NCBI GenBank assembly: GCA_036971615.1
Contig: JAYKKR010000006.1
Coordinates: forward strand, 1,364,001-1,428,000
Length of the DNA stretch: 64,000 nt
Source of the DNA: Amyloporia xantha
Taxonomy: Eukaryota; Basidiomycota; Agaricomycetes; Polyporales; Adustoporiaceae
Direction of reading: 5' to 3'
Part shown: positions 61,761 through 64,000 of the stretch, piece after piece
Layout of the letters: each line of letters begins with the position of its first letter
Numbering within the stretch: the first letter of the stretch is position 1
The notes under the pieces: model-generated
What the model was told of the DNA's origin: nothing
What the model saw: the letters and a program-made list of their open reading frames with translations, nothing else
The model's database searches: none
Made by a program: the position numbers and the translations under genes

Positions 61761-63014
61761 ATGAGTCCCGCCGTCTGGTTCAGTGCGTCTGTCGCTTTCG
61801 ATCTTCACCCACGCACGCTAACCTGATTGCTCTCCCATGCAGTCACCGGTGCCTCCTCTGGCATGGGCCGTGCTATGACAGAATTGGTGCGTGCGGCATT
61901 TCACACGACAGGAGACCATCACTCACTCACGCCTGTCTTTCACAGGTGCTCTCCAAGGGAGACATCGCCGTCGCCACCCTGCGCAAGCCCGAAGTCATCA
62001 ACGACCTCGTCAGCAAATACCCCAAGGAGAAGCTCCTCGTCGTCAAGCTCGACGTCAACGTGCAGTCCCAAGTCGTCGCCGCCTTCGCCAAGGCCCAGGA
62101 CGCGTTCGGCCGCGTCGATGTCGTGTTCAACAACGCCGGATACGCCGTCCTCGGAGAGATCGAGAGCGTGGAGGATGACGTCGCCCGGAAGCTGTTCGAG
62201 ACCAACTTCTGGGGGTCGCTGGCCGTCGCGAGGGAGGCCGTCAGGTTCTTCCGCGAGGTCAATAAGCCGATCGGCGGTCGCTTGATCAGTGTCACGAGCA
62301 TGTTGGCGGTGGCCACCAGCCCCGCTCTGGCATACTACTCTGCGAGCAAACATGGTAGGCCTTGGTCTACCGGCCGTATATCTTTTCCAAGCCAACGTTC
62401 CATTCTGTTTCATCAGCGATCGAAGGAGCCCTCGAATGTCTGGCCAAGGTATGACATGTCTTGCCCATTCTGTCCCGGACATCAAGCTTAACCAGTCACG
62501 CAGGAATTGGACCCGAAGTGGAACATCAAGGTCAGCTATTCCGCGTATTCCAAATACGTTCAATTGTAAAGCTCACGCTCTCAATCAGATAAGCAACGTC
62601 CTGCCGGGCGGGTTCAAGACCCGGGGCGCGGCGCCCGAGTCGCTCGTCCAGACCACCCCCCACCCCGCGTACACGGACCCGAAATCGACCGTGCAGCACC
62701 TCCGCGGCTACATCCCGAACGCACCCTCCCCGGAGACACGCAAAAGGGTGCGTAGACCGTAGCCCCCCGCAGTGCCGTGCACCAATATCACGCTTATGTG
62801 CGTTCGTTTGTTTGTTACAGCCATGAAGGTGATCTACGAGACCGTCGCGACCATGCCGGACCCGCCGATCCGCATCCCGCTCGGGAAGGACGCGCTGATC
62901 GGGTTCCGCGCGGTGGCGAAGGCGTACGAGGAGGACGCGACGAAGTACGCGTACCTGTCCGACGACCTCCTGCTCGAGGGGCAGAAGCTCATGACGCATC
63001 TGGACGAGCAGTAG
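61761..63014 (+). CDS. Short-chain dehydrogenase/reductase
   Basis: A classical SDR oxidoreductase using NAD(P)H. Exon 1 (61761) encodes MSPAVWF and joins VTGASSGMGRAMTEL, the TGxxxGxG dinucleotide loop. Next come KGDIAVATLRKPEVI (the Arg after the second strand favours NADP), LLVVKLDVN, VDVVFNNAGYAVLG (NNAG), SVTSMLAVATSPALAYYSAS with catalytic Ser and YxxxK, AIEGALECLAKELDPKWNIK and NVLPGGFKTRGAAPE. The last exon, AMKVIYETV-type, runs to THLDEQ. The splice before the last exon works in phase with a donor at 62750 (gtagac). Size (about 290 residues) is normal. Substrate unknown; many fungal relatives act on secondary metabolites or sterol-like compounds. Confidence 0.9.
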
Positions 63015-64000
63015 TCTGCCTGTTGCAGCCGTGTTGGGGACGCTGTCGGATTGGCGGCTGGTGTCTGATTTAGCAGAGCCGGTTTTTTATTTCGCTTGTG
63101 ACGTGTACTACGTAGCTTTTTCCGTTGATTCCCACAAACGATGCGCGCCTTTTTTTCTTGTGATTCGTTTCTGCGTTGTGCTGGTTTGTCATTTGTCATT
63201 GCATTCGTGAACCAACAACGCTCGTTGTTTGTAATGCCCCCCTCTTCTTGCAGTGCATCGTTGATCTCTTGCTGCGTTGTGCTGGTTTGTTACTTGTCAT
63301 CGCATTTTTGAGCAAACAACGCTCGTTGCTCGTAATGCCCCCCTCCTGCAGTGAATGACTGATCTCTTGTTGCATTGTGTGCTTGTCGCAGTATAGTGCA
63401 CAAAGGTGACACCAGCGCGCGAAATTGGGCGTTAGCATGGTCCCCCATTGGTACCGTCGAGGCTGTCCTCCGGAACCGACGGATCCTGACTGGAGCGTTC
63501 ATGGCGACCACGCATGCTTGGCATGCTCAGTGATTGTTCAGTCTAGTCGACAGATGTGCTCCAGGTGCGATTCATTCTTCCCAAGCTATTTCGAGCGATG
63601 CTCACTGGAACCGCGATGGCACAGTGAATTCCAAGTTTCGTGTGTGTGCTCGGATTGTCGACATGCTCGATTGACATCCTGAGATGGAGGACATTTGAAG
63701 AACATTGCTTAAGACTTTATTTAGCATTTTGACGTGTGTCGCTCTGAGCTCAGCGTACGACGGTTTAAGGTAAGCTCATCTCCACGCGTGCGAGTGCCAC
63801 GACTGCTGGCACACACACACGCTTGCTGATCAGTTTAGCTGCGGACATAAGCTGCATGCGCCCCTTTTCTGCCGGCTACATCTGTCAGCGATGACACTTC
63901 TCTCCCGCAGGATTGCACTGCTATGGAACACGTCCCACTTACGCGCCCTTGCTTATTCGTCATTCTATGTCAGTGCCTGGCGGTCATCTCTGGTACTGAT
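63015..64000. other. 3' flank with tandem repeat; no supported gene
   Basis: Contains the approximately 101-base tandem repeat listed separately and a short CA run near 63815. An 85-codon Cys-containing frame at 63425-63682 shows no recognised zinc-binding pattern and is not called. Confidence 0.4.
63171..63400. repeat. Tandem repeat, unit about 101 bases, two copies plus a partial third
   Basis: Copy 1 is 63171-63271, copy 2 is 63272-63368, and a degraded third start follows. Shared strings are 'ctgcgttgtgctggtttgt', 'acaacgctcgttg' and 'taatgcccccctc'. The repeats begin about 150 bases downstream of the SDR stop codon and are non-coding. Confidence 0.8.

Noticed and set aside
62625..62640. 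tRNA-like 'ggttcaagacccgg' in the SDR gene
   Set aside because: It is coding sequence for PGGFKTRG of the dehydrogenase and has no tRNA structure around it.

Overview
The window reads as nuclear DNA of a filamentous basidiomycete, most likely a wood-decay Agaricomycete (a polypore-like fungus is my best guess). The basis is the gene style: genes on both strands, coding regions cut by many 50-60 base GT-AG introns, very small exons, and a protein set typical of fungi (OPT, NCS1 and MFS transporters, an ELYS-like nucleoporin, Sec24, Atp10, a GT61-type glycosyltransferase). I see no rRNA, tRNA, CRISPR or prokaryotic organisation.

Layout. 1-8760 is gene-poor and holds degenerate, mutually similar repeats (3.1-5.5 kb). 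9.0-12.95 kb is a cluster of small hydrophilic CsbD-like proteins: two direct copies with duplicated promoters, one inverted copy and one decayed copy. Next come glutamine:fructose-6-phosphate aminotransferase (minus, 13.45-16.49 kb), a small spliced hydrophilic protein (17.63-18.06 kb), an Spp2/GPKOW-type splicing factor (minus), an F-box-like protein, and a full-length oligopeptide transporter with about 23 introns (23.3-26.9 kb).

The centre carries a GT61-like glycosyltransferase (minus), mitochondrial Atp10 (minus), an NCS1 nucleobase-type permease, a previously uncalled 103-residue spliced gene at 37.3-37.7 kb, and a Ran1/Ksp1-type protein kinase. A PITH-domain protein and mitochondrial ribosomal protein uS5m follow, divergent from a short shared promoter region.

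From 44.3 kb: a perfect 29-base inverted repeat, a 498-base hAT-type MITE with an 8-base target duplication, an ELYS-like nuclear pore gene, and a second 428-base terminal-inverted-repeat element lying between ELYS and SEC24. The Sec24 gene reads with an N-terminal WW domain split over three exons. Two convergent MFS transporters follow, one with a 13-base exon and the other with an 8-base exon and a five-fold 17-residue N-terminal repeat. An SDR oxidoreductase and a tandem repeat close the window.

The genes are mostly housekeeping (cell-wall amino sugar supply, splicing, COPII transport, mitochondrial assembly and translation, nuclear pore) mixed with nutrient uptake and drug or solute export. 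I found no operon-like or cluster-like pathway. All splice models were read by eye from splice signals and protein continuity. No database search was run, so family names rest on recognised motifs.
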